From Candidatus Acidiferrales bacterium (GTDB lineage Bacteria; Bacteroidota; Ignavibacteria; Kryptoniales; JAKASW01): a DNA stretch of 64,000 nt. The DNA lies in the NCBI GenBank assembly GCA_035515795.1, contig DATJAY010000004.1, positions 1 to 64,000 on the forward strand. The letters run 5' to 3'. Below, in pieces: positions 18,307 through 28,176 of the stretch. The notes below the pieces were generated by a model that saw only the letters and a program-made list of their open reading frames with translations, was not told where the DNA came from and did no database searches. The first letter of the stretch is position 1, and each line of letters starts with the position of its first letter. Made by a program: the position numbers and the translations under genes.

Positions 18307-19806
18307 ATGCATACTGAAAAAAGTGAAATAATTTCAGCGGCTGCGGAGATTGCTAAGGAGAAGGGCATCGACAAAGAAGTCGTTTCGGAAATTTTGGAAG
18401 AGGTCTTCTCGGGAATTGTACAGAAGAAATACGGAGAAGACGTAGAAACAGATATAGTCACGAATGCGGACCGGGGTGAGATCGAGATTTACGTCATCAA
18501 GACGATCGTGGAACACGTGGATAACCCCGCAAAAGAAATCAGTCTTGAGGCGGTGAAACAATTGGACCCGAGCGGTGAGTTTGAAATAGGGGATCAGTAT
18601 CCGGAAGAAATTTCTCCAGTGGATCTTGGCAGGCGGCTCGTGGTCTTTGCCAGACAGACGTTCCTACAGCGTCTCCACGAGTACGAAAAGAACGTCATCT
18701 ACGACGAGTATAACAAGATGATCGGAGAGATCGTCGTCGGAGAGATTTACCAGGTCAAGCGCGACTTCATACTTGTTAATCACAACAGGCGTGAACTTTT
18801 TCTCCCACGTTCGGAGCAAATCTCGAATGAGCATTATAGAAAAAATTCTACGATCCGCGCCGTGGTCAAGGAGGTGCGGAAAGGAACTTCGGGACCTCAG
18901 GTGATCATATCGAGATCCGATCCGATGTTTCTTAAAAAACTGTTCGAGATGGAGATCCCTGAAATTTTTGACGGCGTTGTGGAAATCAAAGCAATTGCGC
19001 GTGAACCCGGCAAGAGAGCAAAAGTTGCGGTTCTTTCTATAGATTCGCGAGTTGACGCCGTCGGTGCTTGTGTCGGGATGAAAGGCGTGAGAATTCATTC
19101 GATCGTTCGCGAGCTGAATAATGAGAATATCGATGTCCTGAATTATTCCGACAATCCCACTCTTTTCGTAGAACGAGCACTTACTCCGGCAAAAGTCACG
19201 CGTGCTGAAGTGGACTTGGAAAACCACAAGGCTCAGGTGTGGGTCGACAATAATCAGGAGTCAATAGCGATCGGTAAGGAAGGCGTTAACGTGAAACTGG
19301 CATCGCGGTTGACAGGTTTCGACATAGATTTGATGAGAGAGAGCGCAGCACCCGAAACAAAGAGGGGTGAAAAGAGGCAAGCTGAAGAATATGATATCGA
19401 TCTGTCCGAATTCAAAGAGGAACTTGGCGAGGTATTGTTGACAAGTTTTCTGGATGCCGGTTACCTGACTGCAAGGAACGTCTTGGAAGCGACAGAGGAA
19501 GAAATAAAGACCGATGTCGATATCTCTCTCGAGGAAATTTCCAAGATAAAGGACATGATGCGCAAAGAGCTTGAGGACGAACCTGAAAGCGAAGATGAGA
19601 ATGAAATCGCAGATCAGCCGCAGGGTCTGAGCCAGACTCATGATGAGAAGACGGAATCTACCGAGGCGGTTCGCTCGGGCGAGGACAATCCAGCCGCTTC
19701 CGGAAATTCAGATGATGGGCCTTCCGCAGACGGAGAAACCGATAGCGCAAAGGTTGAGGATTCTGGCTCAAATGATGGAATAAATCCGGGCGTGAAAGAA
19801 GAATAG
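18307..19806 (+). CDS. nusA: Transcription termination/antitermination protein NusA
   Basis: NusA binds RNA polymerase and nascent RNA and controls pausing, termination and antitermination. The N-terminal polymerase-binding domain (about 1-130), the S1 domain (VVGEIYQVKRDFILVNHN), and two KH domains (VGACVGMKGVRIHSIVREL and IAIGKEGVNVKLASRLTG) are clear. After about residue 380 there is one helix-hairpin-helix-like repeat (FLDAGYLTARNVLEA). The last about 80 residues are an acidic, Ser-rich tail. At 499 residues it compares with 495 in E. coli, but the tail replaces part of the acidic repeats. Confidence 0.97.
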   Translation: MHTEKSEIISAAAEIAKEKGIDKEVVSEILEEVFSGIVQKKYGEDVETDIVTNADRGEIEIYVIKTIVEHVDNPAKEISLEAVKQLDPSGEFEIGDQYPEEISPVDLGRRLVVFARQTFLQRLHEYEKNVIYDEYNKMIGEIVVGEIYQVKRDFILVNHNRRELFLPRSEQISNEHYRKNSTIRAVVKEVRKGTSGPQVIISRSDPMFLKKLFEMEIPEIFDGVVEIKAIAREPGKRAKVAVLSIDSRVDAVGACVGMKGVRIHSIVRELNNENIDVLNYSDNPTLFVERALTPAKVTRAEVDLENHKAQVWVDNNQESIAIGKEGVNVKLASRLTGFDIDLMRESAAPETKRGEKRQAEEYDIDLSEFKEELGEVLLTSFLDAGYLTARNVLEATEEEIKTDVDISLEEISKIKDMMRKELEDEPESEDENEIADQPQGLSQTHDEKTESTEAVRSGEDNPAASGNSDDGPSADGETDSAKVEDSGSNDGINPGVKEE

Positions 19807-19826
19807 AGGCAAAGAGAAAACTCGAC

Positions 19827-22631
19827 ATGGCAGAAAGTACATTCAAGAAAAAACTCGTAACAAAAGTGGCTTCTGAGTTTCAAGTCTCTGCAAATGACAT
19901 CGTAGATTTTTTGAAGACTAAGGGACACGACAAAATCAAGCGTACTTCGTCCATAGACGAGCAGATGTATAATGAGCTCGCTGCTCATTTTAAAAAGGAG
20001 CTTGATCAGGTTGAAAAGCGGCAGAAGATCAAAGAGCAGCTCACGGAGAAGCAAGAGGAAAAGGTAGCCGTCAAAAAACTAGTCGATACCGTGACTATTG
20101 AGAGACGCCTGCACATCGATGCAAAGGCGACTTCTCACATGCAAGAGGCTCCTTTGGCCGCTGAGGTAAAGGCTGAGCCAAGAGAAGACAAAGCCCTAGA
20201 TGATGAGGTTTCCATCTCCTCAGCTGAGGTCTTAGATCGTGGCAAGATGGCACAATCTGACACTGTTTCAACGACGGCTGGAGGGTTTGAGAAGGAGCTC
20301 GAGTTAGGATCTGCCGAAACAGTCTCGGATACCTCGCCTATTAAGACGGAGGTCGAAAAAAAGGCTGCGAAGAAAAAAGCTGCGGAGACTCCTCAGGCAG
20401 CCGTGGATGTGAAGGCCAGGCATGCTGAAGTTCCTCCCGCAAGCAAAGAAGAGGGCGGGTTAAAAATTCGGGGACGGATCGACCTTCGTACTGGAAGGAA
20501 GATAACCGAGGAAGAACTCAGGTTGCAGCATGAACTCGAAGAAGCCGAGAAAAAAACAAAAGAAGCTGCGGCCGAACTGGAGACAGAAACATCAGCACAC
20601 AAGAAGAAGAAGAAAAAGAAGAAAAAAATTCGAGAGGAAAGCTCTCCGGAGCCTGTGGTTGCAGCGGAAATTACCGAAGAAGACCTCAAGAAGCGGAAAA
20701 AGAAAAAGGGCAAACACCCGGATGTCGACGAAGCAGAGGTTGAGTTGGCTTTCCAGCGAACGATGGCAAGCCTCGATGACGCCGGGGAATCCGACCGGGC
20801 GGCGATGCGAAAGAAGAAAAGAAAGGAAAAGTTTGAGGCCGCCCAACGTGCTATCGAGGAGCAAGAAAAAGAGAAACGCAAATTAAGGCTTCCTGAGTTT
20901 GTCTCGGTCGGTGAGCTCGCAAAACTTATGGAAGTTGATGTTGCTGATGTTATTTCAAAGTGTATTTCCTTCGGCTTGATGGTTTCGATCAATCAAAGGC
21001 TTGATCTCGAGACAATTACTCTTCTCGCAGACGATTTCGGTTATGAGGTCGAGTTGCAGGAGGAATACACGGACGAACTCCTCGAGGATAAACCCGATTC
21101 CCCGGAGAGCCTGAAGCCTCGCCCGCCCGTTGTTACCATCATGGGACATGTAGATCACGGAAAGACTTCCCTGTTAGATTTCATAAGACAGACTAACGTA
21201 GTGGCGGGCGAAGCTGGTGGAATTACTCAGCATATCGGCGCCTATCAGGTAAGATTGAAAAACGACAAGCAAATAACTTTCCTCGATACGCCGGGGCATG
21301 AGGCGTTTACGGCTATGCGCGCCAGGGGCGCTCAAGTAACCGACATCGTCATTCTCGTGGTTGCCGCCGATGACAGCGTGATGCCGCAAACAATCGAAGC
21401 CATTAACCATGCACGCGCCGCCAATGTTCCGATGATCGTAGCAATAAATAAAATTGACAGACCTGAGGCCAATCCGGATCGGATTAGGAAGCAGTTAGCG
21501 GATCAGAATGTTCTCCTGGAAGAATGGGGTGGAAAGACTCAATCGGTGGAAATCTCTGCAAAAAAGGGAACTAATGTTGAGCTCTTGCTGGAAAAAGTTT
21601 TGCTCGAGGCCGAGATACTCGATCTCAAGGCGAACCCGAACAGGCTCGCAAGGGGCGTCGTGATAGAATCGACACTTGACAGAGGTCGCGGTGCAGTTGC
21701 GACCGTATTGGTTCAAAAGGGAATTCTGAAAATTGGAGATCCGTTTGTGGCGGGGACAAGCAACGGAAGAGTCAGGGCCATGGCAGATGAGCGCGGAAAT
21801 CGAATCGAAGCCGCATTGCCATCGATGCCGGTTCAGGTCATCGGATTTGACGAACTCCCGACTGCGGGTGATATCATGGTCGCGGTCGTGAACGACAAGT
21901 TCGCTCGCGATATCAGCAACCGCAGAAAAATAATAAGACGCGAGCAGGAGATGCGCGGTACGCGCCAGCATGTGACTCTTGAAGATATCTCGAAAGAAAT
22001 TAAAGAGGGGATGATTAAGCAGCTTAACATTGTCGTGAAAGGCGACGTCGATGGCTCAGTTGAGGCGTTGAGTGACGCTCTTGCAAAATTATCCAACGAT
22101 GAGGTCCGAGTACAGGTTATCCACAAAGCGGTGGGCGGAATTTCCGAATCGGATGTTTTGCTCGCTGCCGCTTCGAATGCAGTTATTCTCGGATTCCACG
22201 TTAGGCCGGGGTCTGCCGCGAGGAAACTGGCGGAGACGGAATCTGTCGAAATCAAATTATACAGCATTATTTATGATGCGATTGAGAATGTACGGAAAGG
22301 ATTGGAGGGATTACTTAGCCCGGAGATTCACGAAGATGTGGTGGGTTCGGTAGAAGTCAGACAAGTTTTCAAGGTCCCCAAGGTGGGAACGGTTGCGGGC
22401 TGCTATGTGGTCGACGGAAAGGTTCAGAGAAGCAACCGTGTAAGACTCATTCGAGACGGAATCGTAGTTTATGAAGGCACCATAGGCTCGTTAAAGAGGT
22501 TTAAAGATGACGTCAGGGAAATTGAAGAAGGTTATGAGTGCGGTTTGAGTCTCGAAAACTTCAACGACATAAAGGTTGGTGATACCATTGAAGCTTTTGT
22601 TATTGTTGAAACTCAACGAACGTTGGACTAG
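19827..22631 (+). CDS. infB: Translation initiation factor IF-2
   Basis: IF-2 is the GTPase that places initiator tRNA on the ribosome. The C-terminal part is standard: G1 [15 protein letters not shown]3 [16 protein letters not shown]4 NKID, then domains II-IV ending [13 protein letters not shown]. The N-terminal 340 residues are a low-complexity, charged region with a run of about nine lysines (codons near 20600-20630) and further KKKRKEK clusters. The extension is typical in kind but specific in sequence. At 934 residues it is in the family range. The stop lies inside an 18-bp perfect palindrome. Confidence 0.98.
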   Translation: MAESTFKKKLVTKVASEFQVSANDIVDFLKTKGHDKIKRTSSIDEQMYNELAAHFKKELDQVEKRQKIKEQLTEKQEEKVAVKKLVDTVTIERRLHIDAKATSHMQEAPLAAEVKAEPREDKALDDEVSISSAEVLDRGKMAQSDTVSTTAGGFEKELELGSAETVSDTSPIKTEVEKKAAKKKAAETPQAAVDVKARHAEVPPASKEEGGLKIRGRIDLRTGRKITEEELRLQHELEEAEKKTKEAAAELETETSAHKKKKKKKKKIREESSPEPVVAAEITEEDLKKRKKKKGKHPDVDEAEVELAFQRTMASLDDAGESDRAAMRKKKRKEKFEAAQRAIEEQEKEKRKLRLPEFVSVGELAKLMEVDVADVISKCISFGLMVSINQRLDLETITLLADDFGYEVELQEEYTDELLEDKPDSPESLKPRPPVVTIMGHVDHGKTSLLDFIRQTNVVAGEAGGITQHIGAYQVRLKNDKQITFLDTPGHEAFTAMRARGAQVTDIVILVVAADDSVMPQTIEAINHARAANVPMIVAINKIDRPEANPDRIRKQLADQNVLLEEWGGKTQSVEISAKKGTNVELLLEKVLLEAEILDLKANPNRLARGVVIESTLDRGRGAVATVLVQKGILKIGDPFVAGTSNGRVRAMADERGNRIEAALPSMPVQVIGFDELPTAGDIMVAVVNDKFARDISNRRKIIRREQEMRGTRQHVTLEDISKEIKEGMIKQLNIVVKGDVDGSVEALSDALAKLSNDEVRVQVIHKAVGGISESDVLLAAASNAVILGFHVRPGSAARKLAETESVEIKLYSIIYDAIENVRKGLEGLLSPEIHEDVVGSVEVRQVFKVPKVGTVAGCYVVDGKVQRSNRVRLIRDGIVVYEGTIGSLKRFKDDVREIEEGYECGLSLENFNDIKVGDTIEAFVIVETQRTLD

Positions 22632-22645
22632 CGGCTAGCCGCTAG
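22628..22645. repeat. 18-bp perfect palindrome at the infB stop
   Basis: CTAGCGGCTAGCCGCTAG is its own reverse complement. It includes the infB stop codon (TAG at 22629-22631). In RNA it could form a 7-bp hairpin with a tight loop, but no T-run follows, and rbfA starts 41 bases later. It may be a processing or attenuation hairpin, or a palindromic repeat copy. Confidence 0.7.
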
Positions 22646-22686
22646 CGATAGGTATTTGGAATCCAGTATCTAAAATTTGTCCTAAA

Positions 22687-23037
22687 GTGTCTGTTAGAAC
22701 AGAAAAAGTAGCTCACTTAATCAAGCAAGAAATCAGTCTCCTCATTGAACGGGATTACAGAACTTCAGAGATGGGGTTTATGACGGTTACGAAGGTAACC
22801 ATGTCGCCTGATCTGAGACTGGCGAGAGTTTACATAAGCGTTCTTGGTGACACTAAGACGCAAGAGCGAACGCTCTTCCTGTTAAATGAAGCGAAGAAAG
22901 ATATCAGGCAGTTCATCGGCAAAACGGTGAGGATTAAATTCACGCCTGAGATCGTCTTCTTCATCGACGATACCATGGATTACGTCGCCAACATAGAGCA
23001 GTTGTTGAAGAAAGCTCGTGAGAACGATGGCAAGTAG
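22687..23037 (+). CDS. rbfA: Ribosome-binding factor A
   Basis: RbfA is a KH-fold factor that acts on the 5' end of 16S rRNA during 30S maturation and cold adaptation. The 116-residue product from GTG 22687 has RTEKVAHLIKQEISLLIERD, FMTVTKVTMSPDLRLARVYI and the C-terminal RIKFTPEIVFFIDDTMDY. There is no good ribosome binding site. The infB-rbfA-truB order is nearly universal. Confidence 0.95.
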   Translation: MSVRTEKVAHLIKQEISLLIERDYRTSEMGFMTVTKVTMSPDLRLARVYISVLGDTKTQERTLFLLNEAKKDIRQFIGKTVRIKFTPEIVFFIDDTMDYVANIEQLLKKARENDGK

Positions 23038-23071
23038 GATGAATGAGTGATGAGGTTGAGAGAATAATAAA

Positions 23072-23800
23072 GTGAGAACATTAGGAGAAATCATTCCGGT
23101 TTACAAACCGAAAGGTGTCACTTCCTTCGAAGTCGTCAGGATATTGCGGCGAGAGTTGTCGAAGGTTTCACCTGAGCGAAAGCCTGAGAAGATAGGCCAT
23201 GCCGGCACACTTGATCCGCTGGCAGAAGGGCTGCTCATCGTTCTCACCGGGAATAAAACGAAACTGATGAACGAGTTCTTAAAACTTGATAAAGAGTACC
23301 TGGCGACATTCAGACTAGGAGCTACGTCGAAAAGCCACGATCTCGAGACGGAGCTTGTTGAACAGACCCCTCACGTAAGTTTGTCCGAGGAGCAGGTTCG
23401 CGACGCTTTGAAAAAATATATTGGAAAAATCGAGCAAATACCGCCGGAGTTTTCGGCGACGCGCATCAATGGCAAGAGGGCATATAAGCTGGCGCGACGT
23501 GGAGTGAAGTTCGAGTTGAAACCCAAAATAGTGTCAATAACCGAATTGGACGTTGAAGAATTTGCAGCAGCGCATCTCAAGGTGAGAATCGTGTGCTCAA
23601 GCGGTACTTACATTAGAAGTTTGGCAAGAGACATCGGCCGCGATCTTGGGTGCGGCGCGGTGCTGGAGGAACTCATCCGGATTCGTATCGGCTCTTACTA
23701 TGCGAAGAACGCCGCTAAGCTTGACGAATTGAACTTGTCGGATGGCGTTTCCGGGAAGTCCGGGCCTTCGAATAATAAGCACGAAAGGGTCGCCGCGTGA
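23072..23800 (+). CDS. truB: tRNA pseudouridine(55) synthase
   Basis: TruB makes pseudouridine 55 in the T loop of tRNAs. The catalytic motif KIGHAGTLDPLAEGLLIV contains the nucleophilic Asp, and PPEFSATRINGKRAYKLAR and SSGTYIRSLARDIGRDLG are also typical. The 242-residue product from GTG 23072 lacks a long PUA domain, like many short TruB proteins. Its last four bases overlap the start of ribF (GTGA). Confidence 0.96.
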   Translation: MRTLGEIIPVYKPKGVTSFEVVRILRRELSKVSPERKPEKIGHAGTLDPLAEGLLIVLTGNKTKLMNEFLKLDKEYLATFRLGATSKSHDLETELVEQTPHVSLSEEQVRDALKKYIGKIEQIPPEFSATRINGKRAYKLARRGVKFELKPKIVSITELDVEEFAAAHLKVRIVCSSGTYIRSLARDIGRDLGCGAVLEELIRIRIGSYYAKNAAKLDELNLSDGVSGKSGPSNNKHERVAA

Positions 23801-24738
23801 TTTGTTATTCCCTTGAGGAAATCAAACGCGATCCGAAATCGGTGGTCACTGTCGGGACATTCGACGGGATGCATGCGGCTCATCGCAAAATATTGGACAC
23901 GCTTGTTGAAAAGACGATCGCGATCGGCGGAAGGAGTGTCGTGATTACCTTCAAGCCGCATCCACAGGAGACTCTTGGTAATGGAAGCGTCGAGCTTTTG
24001 ATGACGGAAGAGGAACGTGTCGGGATGATGAGCGATGCCGGCATCAACGAGATTTGTGTCCTCCACTTCGATCGCAATTTTTCCCTTGTAACTGCCGAAG
24101 ATTTTCTCGTTAAGCTGGTGAAAGAAAAAATCGGCTTGCACGAACTGGTACTCGGCTATAATCATACTTTCGGGCATAAGGCCCAAGGCACCGTCGAATT
24201 TGCCCGCGAAGTTGGCGGTAGAATCGGATTTGGTGTAGATTTCGTTGACAAAGTTCTGATTGAGGGAATGATTGTTTCAAGTTCCAGCATCAGGAAGCTT
24301 TTGAAAGAGGGAAACCTTCCTCTCGCAAACAAGATGCTCGATCGCTCATATTCGTTCGAGGGCTTCGTGATACGCGGCAACGGGCGGGGAAGACTTCTCG
24401 GTTATCCGACCGCAAATCTGAAGCTGGTCGATGACCGCCTCCTGGTTCCTTCTTTCGGAATATATATCGTGGAAGTCGCGGCGGAAGGGGAAAAATTCGT
24501 GGGACTCGCAAGCATCGGTGTGCGGCCGACATTCGAAAATTCCGGGCTCCCTATCGTGGAAGTCTGGATCTCCGACTTCGACCGGGACATTTATGGTAAG
24601 AAGATAAGAGTTTCTTTCATAAGGAGACTTAGAGAAGAAATGAAGTTCAATTCATCTGATGAGTTGATCTCGCAAATGAATGAGGATAAAAAAATGATGA
24701 ATGAATATTTGATCAAAACATTCAGTAAACAAAAATAG
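23797..24738 (+). CDS. ribF: Bifunctional riboflavin kinase/FAD synthetase
   Basis: RibF phosphorylates riboflavin to FMN and adenylates it to FAD. The N-terminal nucleotidyl-transferase domain has [17 protein letters not shown] and [14 protein letters not shown], with [12 protein letters not shown]; the C-terminal kinase domain (from about residue 185) has [18 protein letters not shown] and IGVRPTF. The length is 313. It starts with GTG overlapping truB and is followed by rpsO, a common arrangement. Confidence 0.96.
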   Translation: MICYSLEEIKRDPKSVVTVGTFDGMHAAHRKILDTLVEKTIAIGGRSVVITFKPHPQETLGNGSVELLMTEEERVGMMSDAGINEICVLHFDRNFSLVTAEDFLVKLVKEKIGLHELVLGYNHTFGHKAQGTVEFAREVGGRIGFGVDFVDKVLIEGMIVSSSSIRKLLKEGNLPLANKMLDRSYSFEGFVIRGNGRGRLLGYPTANLKLVDDRLLVPSFGIYIVEVAAEGEKFVGLASIGVRPTFENSGLPIVEVWISDFDRDIYGKKIRVSFIRRLREEMKFNSSDELISQMNEDKKMMNEYLIKTFSKQK

Positions 24739-24748
24739 GAGTCTTGTA

Positions 24749-25018
24749 ATGCCTTTGACAAAGGAGCGAAAGCAAGAACTAATTAAGAAGTACGGCAAAT
24801 CCACGAGTGACTCGGGTAATACCGAAGTCCAGATTGCAATTTTGACCGAAAGGATTAATGAACTATCGTCGCATTTCGAAGCCCACAAGGGAGATAACCA
24901 TTCTCGCATGGGACTCCTCGGGATGGTCGGAAAAAGGAGACGTCTCCTGGACTATCTGCAATCGAAGAATATCGATCGATACAGGAAGATTGTGGACGAA
25001 TTGGGACTCAGAAAGTGA
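24749..25018 (+). CDS. rpsO: 30S ribosomal protein S15
   Basis: S15 binds the 16S central domain and forms a bridge to the large subunit. The 89-residue product is standard: [45 protein letters not shown] precedes the ATG. The rpsO-pnp pair is conserved from E. coli to this phylum, where the mRNA between them is often processed by RNase III. Confidence 0.98.
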   Translation: MPLTKERKQELIKKYGKSTSDSGNTEVQIAILTERINELSSHFEAHKGDNHSRMGLLGMVGKRRRLLDYLQSKNIDRYRKIVDELGLRK

Positions 25019-25025
25019 ACCCGCT

Positions 25026-25038
25026 GACCTTAAAGGTC
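25026..25038 (+). other. Short hairpin between rpsO and pnp
   Basis: GACCTTAAAGGTC can fold as a 5-bp stem with a three-base loop, eight bases after the rpsO stop. It lies where other bacteria carry processing or terminator hairpins controlling pnp. It is small, so the role is speculative. Confidence 0.3.
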
Positions 25039-25085
25039 TTTGAAAACTGTGAGGCCTTCGGGAACTTAAACGAAAAGGATAAATA

Positions 25086-27302
25086 ATGGAAGATTTTATA
25101 AGTAAAGAGATTGAAATTGGCGGAAGAAAGTTGACTCTTGAAACGGGTCGACTTGCTAAACAGGCAAGTGGAGCAGTCTTGGTACGATATGCCGATACAC
25201 TTGTTCTCACTACGGTAGTTGCAGCTGAGGAGGCGGTTGAGGGAACAGATTTCCTGCCGCTGCAGGTTGAATATCGGGAGAAGACTTCCGCTGCCGGAAA
25301 AATTCCCGGCGGGTTTATAAAGCGAGAGGGGAAACCGAGCGAGAAAGAGGTCCTTTCTGCAAGGCTGATCGACAGGCCGATCCGGCCGCTTTTTCCGAAG
25401 GAGTGGCGATATGAAACTCAAGTAGTCTCGACCGTTTTCTCGTTCGACGGTGAAAATGACGGCGACATTTTAGGTGCAATCGGGGCTTCGGCAGCGTTGG
25501 CAGTTTCAGATATTCCGTTCGACGGGCCGATTGCTGAAGTAAGGGTGGGAAGGGTCGATGGCCAATATGTGATCAACCCGACCATCCCACAACTGGGAAA
25601 GAGCGATATCGATTTGACTGTTGCCGGCACTGAAGATTCGATCGTGATGGTCGAAGGCGAAGCGAGGGAGATTTCGGAAGCTGAGATGATAGGCGCACTT
25701 GAGCTCGCGCATAACCACATAAAGGAAATTGTTGCTCTTCAAAAGGAATTTGCCGCTCTCGTTAACAAAACGAAGCGGGAAGTAAGTGCCCCGGAAGCAA
25801 ACGAGCCGCTTGTCGTCGAAGTAAAATCCCTTGCTTGTGATCGCATCCGCGAATCAAACAGGACCCTTGCAAAGAAGGCAGAGAGAAGCGAGCGGACGAA
25901 AGCGATAAAGGCGGACGTACTGGCTGCACTTGCAGAAAAACATCCAGTCGAAGATCCTGTCTTGCGCGAGAAACAGGAAATGATCATCGGTGAGATTCTT
26001 CACGATATCGATCGGGAAGATATGCGTCAAATGATCTTGAAGGAAGGCCACAGGCTGGACGGAAGAGGATACAAGGACGTTCGCCCGATATCGTGCGAAA
26101 TCGGCGTCCTCCCGCGTACTCACGGTTCTGCTCTCTTTACGAGAGGCGAAACTCAAAGCTTGACGACGGTTACGCTCGGGACGAAATTGGACGAGCAAAC
26201 GATCGACGGTTTGCTCCCTGAATCGACCAAGCGCTTCATGCTTCACTATAACTTCCCGAGTTTTAGTGTGGGAGAAGTTGGAAGAATGTCAGGACCGGGT
26301 CGACGTGAGATAGGACATGGAAATCTTGCCGAGCGGGCATTGAAAAATCTCGTTCCCGGCGAAAAAGAGTTTCCGTACACGGTACGCATCGTGTCGGACA
26401 TTCTTGAATCGAATGGGTCTTCTTCGATGGCGACTGTATGTGCGGGTTCTCTGGCTTTGATGGATGCAGGCGTGCCGCTTGCAAAGCCGGTTGCCGGAAT
26501 CGCGATGGGATTGATCAAGGAGGGCGACGATGTTGCAATCATAACGGATATTCTCGGAAACGAGGATCATCTCGGCGACATGGATTTCAAAGTTGCCGGC
26601 ACGCGAGATGGCATTACCGCGTTTCAGTTGGATATAAAAATCCGCGGTATATCGTTCGAAATCATGACTCGTGCGCTTGATCAGGCGAAAGAAGGGCGAC
26701 ACCACATTCTCAACATCATGGAACGGGCAATCTCAGAGCCCCGTAAGGAACTCTCAAAGTATGCACCTCGATTGACTTCGATCAAAATTCCTGTTGATAT
26801 GATCGGAGCGGTGATAGGGCCGCAAGGAAAGGTCATCAAAAACATAGTCCTGCAAACAGGTGCCGAAGTAAACATCGAAGATGACGGGACGGTACTTATT
26901 GCAGCTGTATCCGGAGAAGCGAGTGATAAGGCGAAAGAAATGATTGAGCGACTTGTGGAATCGCCGGAAGTCGGAAAGATCTACAAGGGAACCGTAAAAC
27001 GCCTCATGGACTTCGGTGTGTTCGTTGAATTTCTTCCGGGCAAAGAGGGTCTACTGCACATTTCGCAGATAGATCACAAACGAGTTAACAAGGTTGAGGA
27101 TGTCTTCAAGGTCGGCGATGAGGTTGAAGTCAAGCTGATGGAAGTTGACGACATGGGAAGATACAATTTGAGCAGGAAAGTCTTGATCGAAAATCCTAAT
27201 CCAAATCAGAACCCATCTGAAGGGTCCTTTGGAGAAGAGGAAAAACACAGGCATTCGCAGCATCGACATTCGCATTCCGACAGATCAAAGGGAAGAAGGT
27301 AA
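25086..27302 (+). CDS. pnp: Polynucleotide phosphorylase with His-rich tail
   Basis: PNPase degrades RNA 3' to 5' using phosphate, in the degradosome. Two RNase PH domains (about 1-140 and 315-540) surround a helical domain; the second has RLDGRGYKDVRPISCEIG, THGSALFTRGETQSL and the active-site GDMDFKVAGT. KH (PVDMIGAVIGPQGKVIK) and S1 (GKIYKGTVKRLMDFGVFVEF) domains follow. The last residues (KHRHSQHRHSHSDRSKGRR) are rich in His and basic residues and have no counterpart in the core family. The length is 738. Confidence 0.97.
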   Translation: MEDFISKEIEIGGRKLTLETGRLAKQASGAVLVRYADTLVLTTVVAAEEAVEGTDFLPLQVEYREKTSAAGKIPGGFIKREGKPSEKEVLSARLIDRPIRPLFPKEWRYETQVVSTVFSFDGENDGDILGAIGASAALAVSDIPFDGPIAEVRVGRVDGQYVINPTIPQLGKSDIDLTVAGTEDSIVMVEGEAREISEAEMIGALELAHNHIKEIVALQKEFAALVNKTKREVSAPEANEPLVVEVKSLACDRIRESNRTLAKKAERSERTKAIKADVLAALAEKHPVEDPVLREKQEMIIGEILHDIDREDMRQMILKEGHRLDGRGYKDVRPISCEIGVLPRTHGSALFTRGETQSLTTVTLGTKLDEQTIDGLLPESTKRFMLHYNFPSFSVGEVGRMSGPGRREIGHGNLAERALKNLVPGEKEFPYTVRIVSDILESNGSSSMATVCAGSLALMDAGVPLAKPVAGIAMGLIKEGDDVAIITDILGNEDHLGDMDFKVAGTRDGITAFQLDIKIRGISFEIMTRALDQAKEGRHHILNIMERAISEPRKELSKYAPRLTSIKIPVDMIGAVIGPQGKVIKNIVLQTGAEVNIEDDGTVLIAAVSGEASDKAKEMIERLVESPEVGKIYKGTVKRLMDFGVFVEFLPGKEGLLHISQIDHKRVNKVEDVFKVGDEVEVKLMEVDDMGRYNLSRKVLIENPNPNQNPSEGSFGEEEKHRHSQHRHSHSDRSKGRR

Positions 27303-27381
27303 GCGTTGAGAGTCTAGCAGCTGTGGATTAGTACTTGGTCTGCAGCTCACGACCTGCATGTAAACCCATATATTGTTTTTT

Positions 27382-27401
27382 GGCCGACGGCCTTTTAATT
27401 T
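27382..27401 (+). terminator. Possible intrinsic terminator after pnp
   Basis: GGCC-GAC-GGCC forms a GC-only 4-bp stem followed by TTTTAATTTT. It lies 80 bases after the pnp stop and just before tRNA-Leu. The stem is short, so the call is weak. Confidence 0.35.
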
Positions 27402-27412
27402 TATAACCCCAT

Positions 27413-27496
27413 GCCGAAGTGGTGGAAATGGTAGACACACTGTCTTGAGGGGGCAGGGCCCGAAAGGGCGTGCGGGTTCGAGTCCCGCCTTCGGCA
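27413..27496 (+). tRNA. tRNA-Leu, anticodon GAG
   Basis: The acceptor GCCGAAG (27413-27419) pairs with CTTCGGC (27489-27495), with discriminator A. The D arm (GTGGAAATGGTAGACAC), anticodon arm CTGTC-TTGAGGG-GGCAG with GAG, the variable arm GGGCCCGAAAGGGCGT and the T arm GCGGGTTCGAGTCCCGC are all present. The long variable arm fits leucine. CCA is not encoded. It reads CUC and CUU. Confidence 0.96.
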
Positions 27497-27762
27497 CTAG
27501 ACCGTGGGGTTAAACCACCTCTAGAAATTAATTCCCCGACATCCGTTTATTGTCCCTCGCGCTTGCTTATGATGATATTATGGATGGCCATGAACCATGG
27601 TTTAATGAGGGCGGATATGGTCTTCTTCTGCTTAGGATCTGAAGATGTCCATCAAAGATTACGGCCCGGTTGAACTACATAGGGTGCGGTTAGTTTATTC
27701 TTCGCCAAGGTATCCATGTTGTACTTTCGTGGTATGAAGTACCCCGTACTTTATTTTTGTTG
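27497..27762. other. Region between tRNA-Leu and the small HTH gene
   Basis: No gene was recognised here. The only structure noted is the inverted repeat GTACTT (27721-27726) and AAGTAC (27737-27742), which lies 21 bases before the -35 box of the next gene and could be an operator. Confidence 0.4.
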
Positions 27763-27791
27763 TTGACAAATACAATTCAGTGAGTTATTAT
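27763..27791 (+). promoter_or_regulatory. Near-consensus promoter of the small HTH gene
   Basis: TTGACA (27763-27768) is separated by 17 bases from TATTAT (27786-27791), followed 30 bases later by the ATG with AGGAG at 27809-27813. It is one of the two best sigma-70-type promoters in the window, although it serves a gene of only 60 codons. Confidence 0.7.
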
Positions 27792-27820
27792 ACAGCCGTA
27801 AAATAAATAGGAGAAAAGTC

Positions 27821-28003
27821 ATGACTAGTGATGTTCAAAAAAGATTGAAGATAGTTCAGACTTACAAGAAAGTTGGAAGTCTTAGAGGTACGGCTGAAAA
27901 GGTTGGTGCCAATGTCAAGACAGTCAAGAAGTGGATTGACAGGTACTCCAAGTTCGGCCAGAAGGGACTTACAGATAAGAGATTCAAATCACCGAAAAGA
28001 TAG
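27821..28003 (+). CDS. Small helix-turn-helix protein, transposase-N-terminus type
   Basis: The 60-residue basic product has a helix-turn-helix of the IS630/HTH_23 kind (GSLRGTAEKVGANVKTVKKW, then IDRYSKFGQKGLTDKRFKSP). In transposases this module is followed by a linker and a DDE domain. Here a stop codon ends the protein right after the module, and no DDE-domain remnant was seen downstream. It has a strong promoter, a good ribosome binding site and a terminator-like hairpin, so it looks like a live solo gene. Options are a small DNA-binding regulator or a decayed transposase. No function is assigned. Confidence 0.7.
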   Translation: MTSDVQKRLKIVQTYKKVGSLRGTAEKVGANVKTVKKWIDRYSKFGQKGLTDKRFKSPKR

Positions 28004-28018
28004 ATCACGCTGGCTGGG

Positions 28019-28045
28019 AGGACGGAAGTTCTAAACCGTCCTTTA
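28019..28045 (+). terminator. Hairpin after the small HTH gene
   Basis: AGGACGG (28019-28025) pairs with CCGTCCT (28036-28042) over 7 bp with a ten-base loop, and the 3' side runs into TTTAAATTT. It lies 16 bases after the HTH stop and is a plausible intrinsic terminator for that transcript. Confidence 0.55.
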
Positions 28046-28176
28046 AATTTGGTTGACGAGACTCGAAAATTCATTTTCGTTTTGCCGGCATGGTTAGAAT
28101 AAGTCGGAGTCAACGCTTTGAAGAGACATTGGTGAACAATAGAGATAATATTTGCCAAAAAGAGATGTGAAAATTT

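Noticed and set aside
20393-20992. 199-codon frame opposite infB
   Set aside because: It mirrors the lysine-rich region of IF-2 and yields a Ser/Phe-rich low-complexity product, a typical antisense shadow.
27470-27673. 67-codon frame beginning inside tRNA-Leu
   Set aside because: Its start lies in the tRNA, composition is not protein-like and there is no ribosome binding site.
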